Made by a program: the position numbers and the translations under genes | Origin: a virus | Reading direction: 5' to 3' (one strand) | DNA: 64,000 nt | Virus record (IMG/VR): IMGVR_UViG_3300013014_000024 | Span: 33,695 to 97,694 of that record | Part shown: piece after piece, positions 31,618 to 39,396 of the stretch | Numbering within the stretch: position 1 is the first letter of the stretch | Layout: each line of letters begins with the position of its first letter | Notes under the pieces: model-generated | Seen by the model: the letters and a program-made list of their open reading frames with translations, nothing else | The model's database searches: none | Told to the model about the DNA's origin: nothing

Positions 31618-32309
31618 TAATTGTGGTCTTTTTCAAAGAAGGCAGGATTATTTTTATTTAACATAGAAAGAAACATCATTTTAATCATATATAAAAGACC
31701 TTTTTTCTTTAATCTTCTATCTGTTGTATAAACTTTATGATTAGAAATGAAAATTTTATCAGGATGTATTTTACTACTTAAATCATAGTCCTCGGCAAAT
31801 AGAACTTTAGAATTGAATCCACCAAGCTCAAAAAACTTGTTTCTATTAAACAACATAAATCCACCTAAAACAAATGGAAAATGATTCATAGTCCAATCTC
31901 TAAAAAACTCAAATATTGGATATACGTATGAATATTTTCCTCTACATCTAAATTTAGCAGTTACTAACTCTAAATCACCACCCTCAATTATTTTTAAAAT
32001 ATTATGTGTTGTATTGGTATCTGTTAAAAATATATCAGCATCTAAAAATAAGATATATTTTGTTTCTGATAAAATTGCTCCGTTATTCCTTGCAATAGAC
32101 GGAACACCTCCTTGAGTAAATTCTATATTAATATTTTCGTATTTTTTTGATAGAACTACTTCTTTTGTGTTATCGGTAGAGTTATCACAGATAATAACTC
32201 TTGTATTTGAGATATGTTTTTGTTTGTTAAGTAAATCCAAAGTAGTACTTATGACTTCAGATTCATTTTTACAAGGTATTACAATAGTTAATAACTCATT
32301 GATTTTCAT
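31608..32309 (-). CDS. Family 2 glycosyltransferase
   Basis: 233 residues: TIVIPCKNESEVI at the N terminus, CDNSTDNT near 41, ARNNGAIL near 73, the metal site LFLDADIF (DxD at 90-92) and FAEDYDLSSKI near 177. This is a complete GT2 core. TATTTAT (32314-32320, minus strand) is 4 nt before the ATG. With the LpxH-like gene it may alter host LPS, or decorate the virion. Confidence 0.9.
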   Translation of the reverse strand: MKINELLTIVIPCKNESEVISTTLDLLNKQKHISNTRVIICDNSTDNTKEVVLSKKYENINIEFTQGGVPSIARNNGAILSETKYILFLDADIFLTDTNTTHNILKIIEGGDLELVTAKFRCRGKYSYVYPIFEFFRDWTMNHFPFVLGGFMLFNRNKFFELGGFNSKVLFAEDYDLSSKIHPDKIFISNHKVYTTDRRLKKKGLLYMIKMMFLSMLNKNNPAFFEKDHNYWK

Positions 32310-32359
32310 TCTGATAAATATGGAATGAAACCGACTTTCGTTTTAATAAATTATTAAAT

Positions 32360-32842
32360 TTATGGTGTTACAAAACTATTATTTAGCGACCCATCATTTC
32401 TATCTGACGGAGGAGGATATAATAAAGTTTTATTACTTTTAATAATTTTTAACACCATATTTTTATAACCCTTAGTTGTTGAATAGTATTTGTCTAAATA
32501 GTTCAAATATGATGCCCTTGTAAATTTATGAGTTGAAAACAACATTTTTTGGAACAAATAATAATCTTCAATACTTTCCCTCCAAGAGTTGTAAATTGCG
32601 TATCCATGAAAAGAACCAACAGAAGTTGTTGTTCTTTTCATAGGATTTCGCATACCAAAAATATTGTTATTTTTTTGGGTTAACCTACTGGTAAATCCAC
32701 CCGACTCAAGAACCGCTTGAGCAAATACAATATCAGGAAATTCAAGACCCTGCTCAAGTATTTCATTATATACTCCTAAATGCGTTGCACTGTCTTTTAC
32801 CGGTGTAATCACCGACAAAAGAAAAATCAATATTAACTTCAT
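32360..32842 (-). CDS. Glucosaminidase-type peptidoglycan hydrolase (GH73-like)
   Basis: Start at ATG 32842 (MKLILIFLLSVITPVKDSA, a signal peptide); four upstream codons overlap tRNA-Glu. The catalytic region reads FAQAVLESGGFTSRLTQKNN followed by NIFGMRNP and YAIYNSWRESIEDYYLF, matching GH73 N-acetylglucosaminidases (Glu of LESGG as the acid). A secreted endolysin is likely. The start codon is 2 nt from the 3' end of tRNA-Glu, so tRNA processing would leave a leaderless message. Confidence 0.88.
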   Translation of the reverse strand: MKLILIFLLSVITPVKDSATHLGVYNEILEQGLEFPDIVFAQAVLESGGFTSRLTQKNNNIFGMRNPMKRTTTSVGSFHGYAIYNSWRESIEDYYLFQKMLFSTHKFTRASYLNYLDKYYSTTKGYKNMVLKIIKSNKTLLYPPPSDRNDGSLNNSFVTP

Positions 32843-32843
32843 G

Positions 32844-32915
32844 TAGCCTTGCACGGAGTCGAACCGAAATCTCTACCGTGAAAGGGTAGCGTCCTAACCA
32901 TTAGACGACGAGGCC
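32844..32915 (-). tRNA. tRNA-Glu (TTC)
   Basis: D-arm GTCT/GGAC, anticodon arm CTACC CTTTCAC GGTAG (TTC), T-loop TTCGACT, A73. The acceptor GGCCTCG/CAAGGCT has one mismatch and the T-stem another. It lies between the ncRNA candidate and the lysin gene on the same strand. Confidence 0.88.
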
Positions 32916-32920
32916 AAAAT

Positions 32921-33110
32921 AAAAAAAACAGACTTTTCGTACCCGTTTGTACATCATAACCAATTTTACTCGGCGGTCATATTTTCGTAAATGGGTTAAT
33001 TACTCCCGGTACTTATAATGACTCTACCCTCACCGCTTTAATATCGCGAATCAAGACGGCCTATTTGGGATTCATATACCGTGGGGTTCCACCACCGTCG
33101 TTGTCTGTTT
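32921..33110 (-). ncRNA. ncRNA candidate of about 190 nt with promoter and terminator
   Basis: Host-type TATCTTTG (33117-33124, minus strand) sits 7 nt before the inferred start, AAACAGAC. The end is GTCTGTTTTTTTT, so 5' ACAGAC pairs with 3' GTCTGT and is followed by T8. Further pairing is likely inside (for example GACGGTGG with CCGCCGAG and CCCAC with GTGGG), and there is no protein frame. Size and closed-stem plan recall 6S RNA, but identity is not established. Confidence 0.65.
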
Positions 33111-33189
33111 AGAATACAAAGATAATAAATATTTTTAAAAAAACTAACCACCTCCATATTTTTTTTATCATCTCCATATATTTATAAAT

Positions 33190-33738
33190 ATGAACAAAAG
33201 GAAAATAAAACATAAAATGGGTAAATGTACCTGTAAAAATTGTGGTATTGAGTTTGAAAAACCATTGACGGAAATTAGAAGAAATGAAAAATTAAATAGA
33301 CCTAATTTTTGTAGTAGAACTTGTGTCGGAAAAAATAATGCTAAAAATTTTGGTGACAGAAAAAATAATTATGACATTTCACAACATTCAAGTAACCGCT
33401 TAGACGGATATACTAAGTTTAGATACCATTATAGAAATATGAAAAAAAGGTATCATGATATTGACGTAACTATTGATGATTTAAATGAACAATGGAAAAA
33501 ACAAGATGGTATTTGTGAATTTAGTGGAGTTAAATTAAATTTATCATCTTACACTAAAATAAATAAAAATCCAATATATACGGCATCTTTAGATAGAATT
33601 GATAATTCTAAAGGATATATTAAAGGAAATATTAGGTGGGTGTCAAGAGCAATGAATTGGATGAAAAATACTATGTCGGATGAAATGGTTGAGGAACTAC
33701 TCCAAATTATTGTTGAATATAAAAAAACCCCCAATTAA
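33190..33738 (+). CDS. HNH homing endonuclease
   Basis: 182 residues. N-terminal zinc finger (CTCKNCGIEFEKP and FCSRTCVG), then an HNH-like nuclease of the intron-borne type: FSGVKLNLSS, TASLDRIDNSKGYIKGNIRW and VSRAMNWMKNTMSDEM. TATTTAT (33179-33185) is 4 nt before the ATG. It sits beside the intron-bearing tmRNA gene on the opposite strand, so it may be the enzyme that spread that intron or a neighbour that protects it. Confidence 0.87.
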   Translation: MNKRKIKHKMGKCTCKNCGIEFEKPLTEIRRNEKLNRPNFCSRTCVGKNNAKNFGDRKNNYDISQHSSNRLDGYTKFRYHYRNMKKRYHDIDVTIDDLNEQWKKQDGICEFSGVKLNLSSYTKINKNPIYTASLDRIDNSKGYIKGNIRWVSRAMNWMKNTMSDEMVEELLQIIVEYKKTPN

Positions 33739-33748
33739 GGGGGTTTTA
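33722..33748. terminator. Bidirectional terminator between HNH gene and tmRNA
   Basis: AACCCCC and GGGGGTT pair around AATTAA, with A7 and T4 flanks. On the minus strand T7 follows, so it ends the tmRNA transcript as well as the HNH message. Confidence 0.85.
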
Positions 33749-33754
33749 GTTAAG

Positions 33755-34341
33755 TGGAGGTGGCGGGAATCGACATTTTTGGACTATCTCATCATCTTTT
33801 TTAGATGTCGGACGCTCTTGATGGTTTTACGATAGAAGCGTCTATCACCCATTAGTCTCTGCACCTTCTTCTTCCTACGAAGCTTGGCTCAGGATTGTTC
33901 CGTAATTGGAGTTTTCCCTGAATTCATCCGATTTTTCAATCAGTATTCCTACTGAAAGGGGCTCGATTTAACCCGCGTCTTTCCTGTTCAGCAATAAGTC
34001 ACTACAAGTTTAGTTCAACATTTGTTCTAAATGTTCCGAAATATTAGATTTGATGTAAGTGAGAAACAAATCTACAAATAACTTGGTCTCAGAATTATTT
34101 AAGGGAGCTCTGACCTGTGACCCCCATAACGGACTCCTGTTCCTGAGTATATGTCCTAACCGACTCGTAGTTGTTCTCTACAATTATGCAGCAACAACAA
34201 CAGCTTCTCTGGTCAAACCAAGAGCAGCCATTTTAGCAAAAGTTTTGCCTGTTATCTTTACCACCAATGATTAAAGTCGTATGTGACATCCGACTACTTG
34301 CGACTTATCCCTGATACCTGAAATCAATACCTGTCACCCCC
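33755..34341 (-). ncRNA. ssrA: tmRNA interrupted by a group I intron
   Basis: tmRNA frees stalled ribosomes and tags the unfinished protein for Clp proteases. The 5' acceptor GGGGGTG (34341-34335) pairs with CACCTCC (33762-33756), followed by A73. The T-stem is GCGGG/CCCGC with spliced loop TTCGATT. The tag frame follows GATAACA and runs from Gly (34247-34249) for 21 codons, starting GKTFAK and ending EAVVVAA, then TAA at 34184-34186. Pseudoknot-like repeats follow. Promoter TACCTTTG lies at 34361-34368. The T-loop is split by the intron at 33774-33970. SmpB is not in the window. Confidence 0.93.
33774..33970 (-). other. Group I intron (197 nt) in the tmRNA T-loop
   Basis: All four core elements are readable in order on the minus strand: P (AATTCAGGGAAAACT), Q (AATCCTGAGCCAAG), R (GTGCAGAGACTA) and S (GATGAGATAGTCC). 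The 5' exon ends GCGGGT, with its U pairing as U-G with the guide GAGCCC at the intron start. The intron ends in G before exon TCGATTCCCGC. It has no ORF. The core resembles tRNA-Leu introns of cyanobacteria and plastids. Confidence 0.93.
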
Positions 34342-34360
34342 ATATTTTCAAAGAACATTA

Positions 34361-34368
34361 CAAAGGTA
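34361..34368 (-). promoter_or_regulatory. Host-type -7 element of the tmRNA gene
   Basis: TACCTTTG on the minus strand, 19 nt before the first base of mature tmRNA, so a short 5' leader would need trimming by RNase P. Confidence 0.6.
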
Positions 34369-34413
34369 AGAATAGATAAATACATAAACAAATTTAAAAG
34401 TATTTATTTCATT

Positions 34414-35778
34414 ATGGATGAGGAACAAATTCAAGACCCTAAAGACCAAGTTGAAAAACTTTTTGAAGACGATAATGTTTTAATTGTTAGTCCTTTAACA
34501 ATTGAGGCTAATAGTTATTATGGAAAAAATACCCCATGGCATTATGATGGTTATCAGGGTACTAAAGATTTTGAAAGAAAATTAGCGTCTGGTGGTAAAA
34601 TATATTATATAATTAATAAAAAAACTAATGAAAAAGATAGTTTTTATAGAACCAAAGATGGTGATACAGGACTTTCAAAAAATGATATTGATAACTTATT
34701 CAAATTAGCCCCTACCGCAAGAAAAGTTTTAAATGATATCACAGGTAGCGATGTTTTCAAAAAACTTAGACAATATGCAAAAGGAAATATAGACGTAACT
34801 ACATTAGTAAATTCTGATGATTTAATTTATGACGTAATACAAAATAGAAAAAGTCCCGGTGATTCAAAAATAGTATTAAGTTTTGAAGAAGATGAGGACT
34901 TATATAAAATATTGGATTTTAATGATGATGATATTTGGTTCCTTAATATCATAGAGTCAAGAGATTATGAATTCACAGATTCAGATAGAATGTGGGAGGA
35001 TAACAAAGAAGGATATGGAATTTTTCGTTGGTTTAACGATTCAAATACAAATAAGTTAAGAGAAATCTCACAAATTGTTATGCCCGATAGGGAATTTGAT
35101 ACAAATTCCGAAAGTTTTATGGGTGAACTTTATAAAAAATTAGATGAACCTTTTGATAGTCAACTTGATAGGATGAATTGGGCATATATTGATGAATTTA
35201 ACGAAAAATCATCTGAACATGCCAGAACTGAAATTACTCATGAGATTGAAACGTACTTAAAAAGTAAAGAATTCACTCTGGTTAGAAAATACGATAGGTT
35301 ATCAATTGCTATTTCAGATTTAATTTATTTGTATTCAATAACAGGAAATAGGTATGCCGATTTAAAAACTTTATTAGAAATTGTTTTAAAACCTGGTAGA
35401 GGAGAAAATATTGGAGGATGGGGTGAAAATTATTATGAATACGAAGGTAAGGTAGATACAGATATGCTCAATAATGAATTTGAAACTCAATTAGATAAAA
35501 TATTTGATACTCTATCTGAAGACGAGAATTTGCAAGGATATTTTAAATTATACGAAGAAATTACATCAAAATATAAACTAAATACTTGGTATTCAACTCC
35601 TAAAGATGATAATATTATTTTTAGAATAAAAAAAATTAACCAAGATACATTATCGATAGTAGTTGATTTAAATCTAAAAGATAAGTCAGTTTGGGGTAAA
35701 ACCCATTCTTTTTCTGAAGAAAACTTTAATAAATTTTTATATCAACCAGAATTATTTAGTATTTTTCATGAGGATTAG
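34414..35778 (+). CDS. Hypothetical protein, diverged relative of the YGxxTxW family
   Basis: 454 residues, acidic. Near residue 35 is YYGKNTPWHYDGYQGTKDFE, then GGKIYYIINKK, parallel to SCKYGSKTRWCT...GLYYVISKK in the gene at 28398, but with His-Tyr in place of Cys-Thr. The rest has no recognised domain. TATTTAT (34401-34407) is 6 nt before the ATG, so it is probably late. Confidence 0.8.
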   Translation: MDEEQIQDPKDQVEKLFEDDNVLIVSPLTIEANSYYGKNTPWHYDGYQGTKDFERKLASGGKIYYIINKKTNEKDSFYRTKDGDTGLSKNDIDNLFKLAPTARKVLNDITGSDVFKKLRQYAKGNIDVTTLVNSDDLIYDVIQNRKSPGDSKIVLSFEEDEDLYKILDFNDDDIWFLNIIESRDYEFTDSDRMWEDNKEGYGIFRWFNDSNTNKLREISQIVMPDREFDTNSESFMGELYKKLDEPFDSQLDRMNWAYIDEFNEKSSEHARTEITHEIETYLKSKEFTLVRKYDRLSIAISDLIYLYSITGNRYADLKTLLEIVLKPGRGENIGGWGENYYEYEGKVDTDMLNNEFETQLDKIFDTLSEDENLQGYFKLYEEITSKYKLNTWYSTPKDDNIIFRIKKINQDTLSIVVDLNLKDKSVWGKTHSFSEENFNKFLYQPELFSIFHED

Positions 35779-35790
35779 AAAATTTTTTCC

Positions 35791-35798
35791 TATATTTG
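35791..35798 (+). promoter_or_regulatory. Host-type -7 element of the peptidase gene
   Basis: TATATTTG, 16 nt before the ATG at 35815. Confidence 0.55.
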
Positions 35799-35814
35799 TG
35801 GAAATTATTTTATA

Positions 35815-36654
35815 ATGTCAGACTTAAATTTTCTAAAACAGGTTCTAAGCGTACCCACCGTAACTTACAACGAAGGATTAATGGTGGACTTCATCACAAC
35901 TTTTTTGGAAAAAAATAACATTGAGTATTTTGTGGATACGAATAACAATGTTTATGCCACAAAACATGATGGAAGTGATTTACCTCAGGATTTTTATTAC
36001 CCATGTGTTATTTCACACACCGACACGGTTCATGCCATTGATTCAATTAATGTTATTGAAGGTAAATTACCTAATGCTCAGGGTGATGTAAAAGACGCTC
36101 TACTCGCAATTAATAACGAAGGCAAACCAACAGGTATCGGTGGTGATGATAAATGTGGTGTTTTCGCATGTCTTACTCTACTAAAAGAACTCCCATTTTT
36201 AAAGGCCGCTTTTTTCGTATCTGAAGAAACTGGTTGCCACGGTTCAAAAGATGCGGATGATGAGTTTTTCTCAAATGTCGGATACGGAATCCAATTTGAT
36301 GCACCTGAGAATTGGATGATTACTGAAAAATGTTTTGGTTCCAAACTTTTTGATAGAGAAAGTGAGTTTTTCACCAAAATAGATAAGGTTCTTACTGAGA
36401 ATATGGTGGTTAAAGATATGGACTATATGACCCACCCTTACACAGATGTTTGGGCTCTTCGTAATCTATATAATTTTGCTTGTATTAATTTCTCAATTGG
36501 TTATTACAACTATCATACCCGTAATGAATATGTAATTCCTGAAGATGTATATAATGGAATTAAAATGGGTCGTGAAATGATTGAGAGTTTGGGATATACC
36601 TTACACTATAAGGAGAAACAAAAAGCTCAAATGAGATATGGTTTATGGGATTAA
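35815..36654 (+). CDS. M20-family zinc aminopeptidase (PepT/carboxypeptidase-like)
   Basis: 279 residues. The two-metal site is visible: SHTDTVH (His68, Asp70), GIGGDDKCG (bridging Asp111), SEETGCHGS (catalytic Glu137 and ligand Glu138), FDAPEN (Asp162) and a late HTRNEYV histidine. The lid domain of full M20 enzymes is short. Such enzymes cleave small peptides, so it could finish peptides released by the Clp protease. Host-type promoter upstream. Confidence 0.9.
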   Translation: MSDLNFLKQVLSVPTVTYNEGLMVDFITTFLEKNNIEYFVDTNNNVYATKHDGSDLPQDFYYPCVISHTDTVHAIDSINVIEGKLPNAQGDVKDALLAINNEGKPTGIGGDDKCGVFACLTLLKELPFLKAAFFVSEETGCHGSKDADDEFFSNVGYGIQFDAPENWMITEKCFGSKLFDRESEFFTKIDKVLTENMVVKDMDYMTHPYTDVWALRNLYNFACINFSIGYYNYHTRNEYVIPEDVYNGIKMGREMIESLGYTLHYKEKQKAQMRYGLWD

Positions 36655-36660
36655 AAAAAA

Positions 36661-36682
36661 GGGAGTTTTTCTCCCTTTTTTT
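36661..36682 (+). terminator. Rho-independent terminator of the peptidase gene
   Basis: GGGAG and CTCCC pair around TTTTT and are followed by T7. Confidence 0.85.
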
Positions 36683-36690
36683 ATGCCCCA

Positions 36691-36714
36691 AAAAAAGGGG
36701 GTCAATTGACCCCC
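36691..36714 (-). terminator. Terminator of the Clp ATPase gene
   Basis: GGGGGTCAATTGACCCCC is a perfect palindrome. On the minus strand it is followed by T6. Confidence 0.8.
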
Positions 36715-36719
36715 ATGTT

Positions 36720-38732
36720 TTATCTACCCTTCTTCACTATTTTAACTTCCTCATTGTCAACAAGTATGTTGTAGGTTTTACCTTCAATCATTCTACCTGT
36801 AAGAACCTCCTCCGACAAGAAGTCCTCAACTTTGTCTTGGATTGCTCTTTTCATCGGTCTTGCTCCGTAGGTTGCATCATATCCAATCTTGGAGATATAA
36901 TCAACAAGAGTCTCTTCATAAGTGATTTTGTATTTCATCTCAACTAAACGAGCCATTAACCTATCAAGTTCAAGTCTTGTGATTTTCTTGATGTCTTCTT
37001 CAGACAAAGTGTTAAACATTATTGTATCATCAATCCTGTTCAAGAATTCAGGTGCAAAGAAGTTTTTCATCTCCTTCATTAACATTTGTTTTTTGGCTTC
37101 CTCATTTGAGTATGAATTTGAACCAAATCCAATACCGACTCCGAACTCTTGGAATTTCTTAACTCCGAGATTTGATGTAAGGATGATTAAGGTGTTTTTG
37201 AAGTTAATCTTTCTACCTAAACTATCGGTAACAAATCCATCATCCATGATTTGAAGGAGAATTGAGAAGATATCTTTGTGTGCTTTCTCAACCTCATCAA
37301 AAAGAATTACAGAGTAAGGTTTGTTTTTAACCTTTTCGGTAAGTTGACCACCTTCATCATATCCGACATAACCTGGAGGAGCTCCAACCAATTTTGAAAT
37401 GGTATGTTTTTCTTGGTATTCACACATATCTACACGAATAAGTGATTCTTCACTTCCAAACATTTCTTTTGCCAAAGTTTTAGCCAAGTGAGTTTTACCA
37501 ACACCCGTTGAACCCAAGAAAATAAATGAACCGATTGGACGATTTGGGTCTTTGATACCAAGTCTGTTTCTCTTGATAGATTTAACAATTTTAATAACCG
37601 CCTCATCTTGACCGATAATCCTACCAATCATTTGTTTATCAAGATTTATCAAAGATTTTGTATCATCAACACTCATTTTATTTACCGGTATTTTGGTCAT
37701 GTTAGATACAACATCATAAACATCTGTAAGGTTTATGACTTGTTTGTCTTTTTGCATTTGGTCTTCAAACTTCTTCTTTTCTGATTCAAGTTTGGTAACC
37801 AATTTCTTTTCCTTATCCCTAAGTTCAGCGGCTTGTTCGTAATTCTGTTTCTTTACGACTTCCATTTTCATCAGCCTCAATTCAGAAGCTTTCTTTTTTA
37901 GGTCTTCAATGGCCTCAGGAACTTTGAGTTCGGTTTGCATACGAGCCCCAACTTCATCCATAATATCAAGCGCTTTATCAGGAAACTCCCTATCGGTAAT
38001 GTATCTATCAGCAAGTTTTACACAGGCTTCAATGACTTCATTACTATAAGTTACCTTATGGAAGGCCTCATATTTATCCCTAACATTATTCAAGATTTCA
38101 ATTGTTTCTGCAATAGTTGATGGCTCAACCGTAACTTTTTGGAATCTACGTTCAAGGGCTCCGTCTTTTTCAAAAGATTTACGATACTCATCCAAAGTAG
38201 TTGCTCCGATACATTGGAGTTCTCCACGAGCCAAGGCTGGTTTAAAAATGTTTGAGCCGTCCATAGAACCTGCGGCATTACCGGAACCAACAAGGGTATG
38301 GATTTCATCAATGAATATGATGATACTTGGATTTGCAGCCAACTCTTCCATAATAACCTTCATTCTTTCTTCAAATTGACCACGATATTTTGTACCGGCA
38401 ACAACTGAAGTCAAATCAAGTGCAACAATTCGTTTATCAACCAAATTACGAGGACAATCACCATTAAAAATTTTCATGGCCAAACCTTCAACAATTGCGG
38501 TCTTACCACAACCAGGTTCTCCGATAATAATAGGGTTATTTTTCTTCCTACGAGATAGGATTTGGGCAATACGAATAATCTCTCGTTCTCTACCTACCAC
38601 AGGGTCAAGTTTACCCATTTCGGCAAGCTTAATTAGGTCTCTACTAAAGTTATCCAATACAGGGGTTGGACTATCGTTCTGTTTCTGTTTCTTACTTGTT
38701 TTCATATCATCGTCATCCATTAGTTCGTTCAT
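36720..38732 (-). CDS. clpC: ClpC/ClpA-like AAA+ unfoldase
   Basis: 670 residues with two AAA+ domains. D1 has Walker A GEPGCGKT (71-78) and Walker [13 protein letters not shown] short UVR-like helix pair ([17 protein letters not shown]) follows, as in ClpC. D2 has [12 protein letters not shown] and [20 protein letters not shown] corresponds to the IGF/IGL loop that docks onto ClpP. The N-terminal repeat domain of ClpC is missing, so substrate choice or adaptor use may differ. It is divergent from the Hsp20 gene across a double operator. Confidence 0.94.
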   Translation of the reverse strand: MNELMDDDDMKTSKKQKQNDSPTPVLDNFSRDLIKLAEMGKLDPVVGREREIIRIAQILSRRKKNNPIIIGEPGCGKTAIVEGLAMKIFNGDCPRNLVDKRIVALDLTSVVAGTKYRGQFEERMKVIMEELAANPSIIIFIDEIHTLVGSGNAAGSMDGSNIFKPALARGELQCIGATTLDEYRKSFEKDGALERRFQKVTVEPSTIAETIEILNNVRDKYEAFHKVTYSNEVIEACVKLADRYITDREFPDKALDIMDEVGARMQTELKVPEAIEDLKKKASELRLMKMEVVKKQNYEQAAELRDKEKKLVTKLESEKKKFEDQMQKDKQVINLTDVYDVVSNMTKIPVNKMSVDDTKSLINLDKQMIGRIIGQDEAVIKIVKSIKRNRLGIKDPNRPIGSFIFLGSTGVGKTHLAKTLAKEMFGSEESLIRVDMCEYQEKHTISKLVGAPPGYVGYDEGGQLTEKVKNKPYSVILFDEVEKAHKDIFSILLQIMDDGFVTDSLGRKINFKNTLIILTSNLGVKKFQEFGVGIGFGSNSYSNEEAKKQMLMKEMKNFFAPEFLNRIDDTIMFNTLSEEDIKKITRLELDRLMARLVEMKYKITYEETLVDYISKIGYDATYGARPMKRAIQDKVEDFLSEEVLTGRMIEGKTYNILVDNEEVKIVKKGR

Positions 38733-38949
38733 ATTTTATGATTTTTTTGGTTTATTGATTTCAGACACAAATATCCATCAATTTTTGGACACTAACAAAC
38801 AAATTGTCAAATTTGCAGGAAAAAATATTTTTATATGACTATATGTCAGTATGTATATATTTTATATGACAATATGTCGTAATAAATTTAATGGCATTTT
38901 GTTTGACTTATTTACGTAAAATAAATAAATTAAAAAAAAAAAAACTATT
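38733..38949. promoter_or_regulatory. Divergent promoter region of clpC and hsp20 with two dyad operators
   Basis: Two near-identical dyads, TGACTATATGTCA (38836-38848) and TGACAATATGTCG (38867-38879), have centres 31 nt apart, about three helix turns. On the clpC side, GATATTTG at about 38770-38777 is a one-mismatch -7 element. The layout suggests one dimeric regulator controlling both chaperone genes. Confidence 0.65.
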
Positions 38950-39366
38950 ATGAATTATTATGAAGATTTAGACAGAATGTTTGAACAATTATTTAATCCA
39001 AACGGTACTACTAGCAGTACGTATAAAACATACAGAATTGTTCCTACAAGTAAAAATGAAAAAATTGAAGACTACGAGATTAATACTGTGAAAGATGGTG
39101 CATATCTTCACTTTGAGGTTCCCGGATTTAACAAGACTAATTTAGATGTTCTAATTGAAGGTTCTGAACTTGTAATTGAGGGTATCAGAAAGTATAAAAT
39201 GAATGGTGAAGAAAAAGAAAAAAAGATTAATCGTAGAATTGAACTTAATAATCTTTATGAATCTTCAACATTGGAGGCAACAGTAGAAGACGGAATTCTT
39301 ACCGTGTATATCCCAAGTTTCAAAAAAGAAGCCCAAAAAAAGAAAAATAGGATTAACCTTATGTAA
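38950..39366 (+). CDS. Small heat shock protein (Hsp20/alpha-crystallin)
   Basis: 138 residues. The alpha-crystallin domain runs from about 38 to 130, with LHFEVPGFNKTNLDVLIEGS, then LVIEGIRK, RRIELNNLYE and the closing ATVEDGILTVYIPS. A short N-terminal arm (MNYYEDLDRMFEQLFNP) and basic tail are normal for the family. It holds unfolded proteins until an unfoldase acts, which fits its divergent partner clpC. Confidence 0.93.
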   Translation: MNYYEDLDRMFEQLFNPNGTTSSTYKTYRIVPTSKNEKIEDYEINTVKDGAYLHFEVPGFNKTNLDVLIEGSELVIEGIRKYKMNGEEKEKKINRRIELNNLYESSTLEATVEDGILTVYIPSFKKEAQKKKNRINLM

Positions 39367-39370
39367 AACA

Positions 39371-39396
39371 AAACCCTCCGTAATGGAGGGTTTTTT
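39371..39396. terminator. Terminator between hsp20 and the kinase-like gene
   Basis: AAACCCTCC pairs with GGAGGGTTT around GTAAT, with T7 on the plus strand. Confidence 0.85.

Noticed and set aside
34059-34274. Plus-strand ORF of 71 codons across the tmRNA region
   Set aside because: It is antisense to the tmRNA tag and pseudoknot region, which explains the open frame.
36922-37254. Plus-strand ORF of 110 codons opposite the Clp ATPase
   Set aside because: Lies fully inside the conserved D2 domain of the ATPase on the other strand; a shadow.
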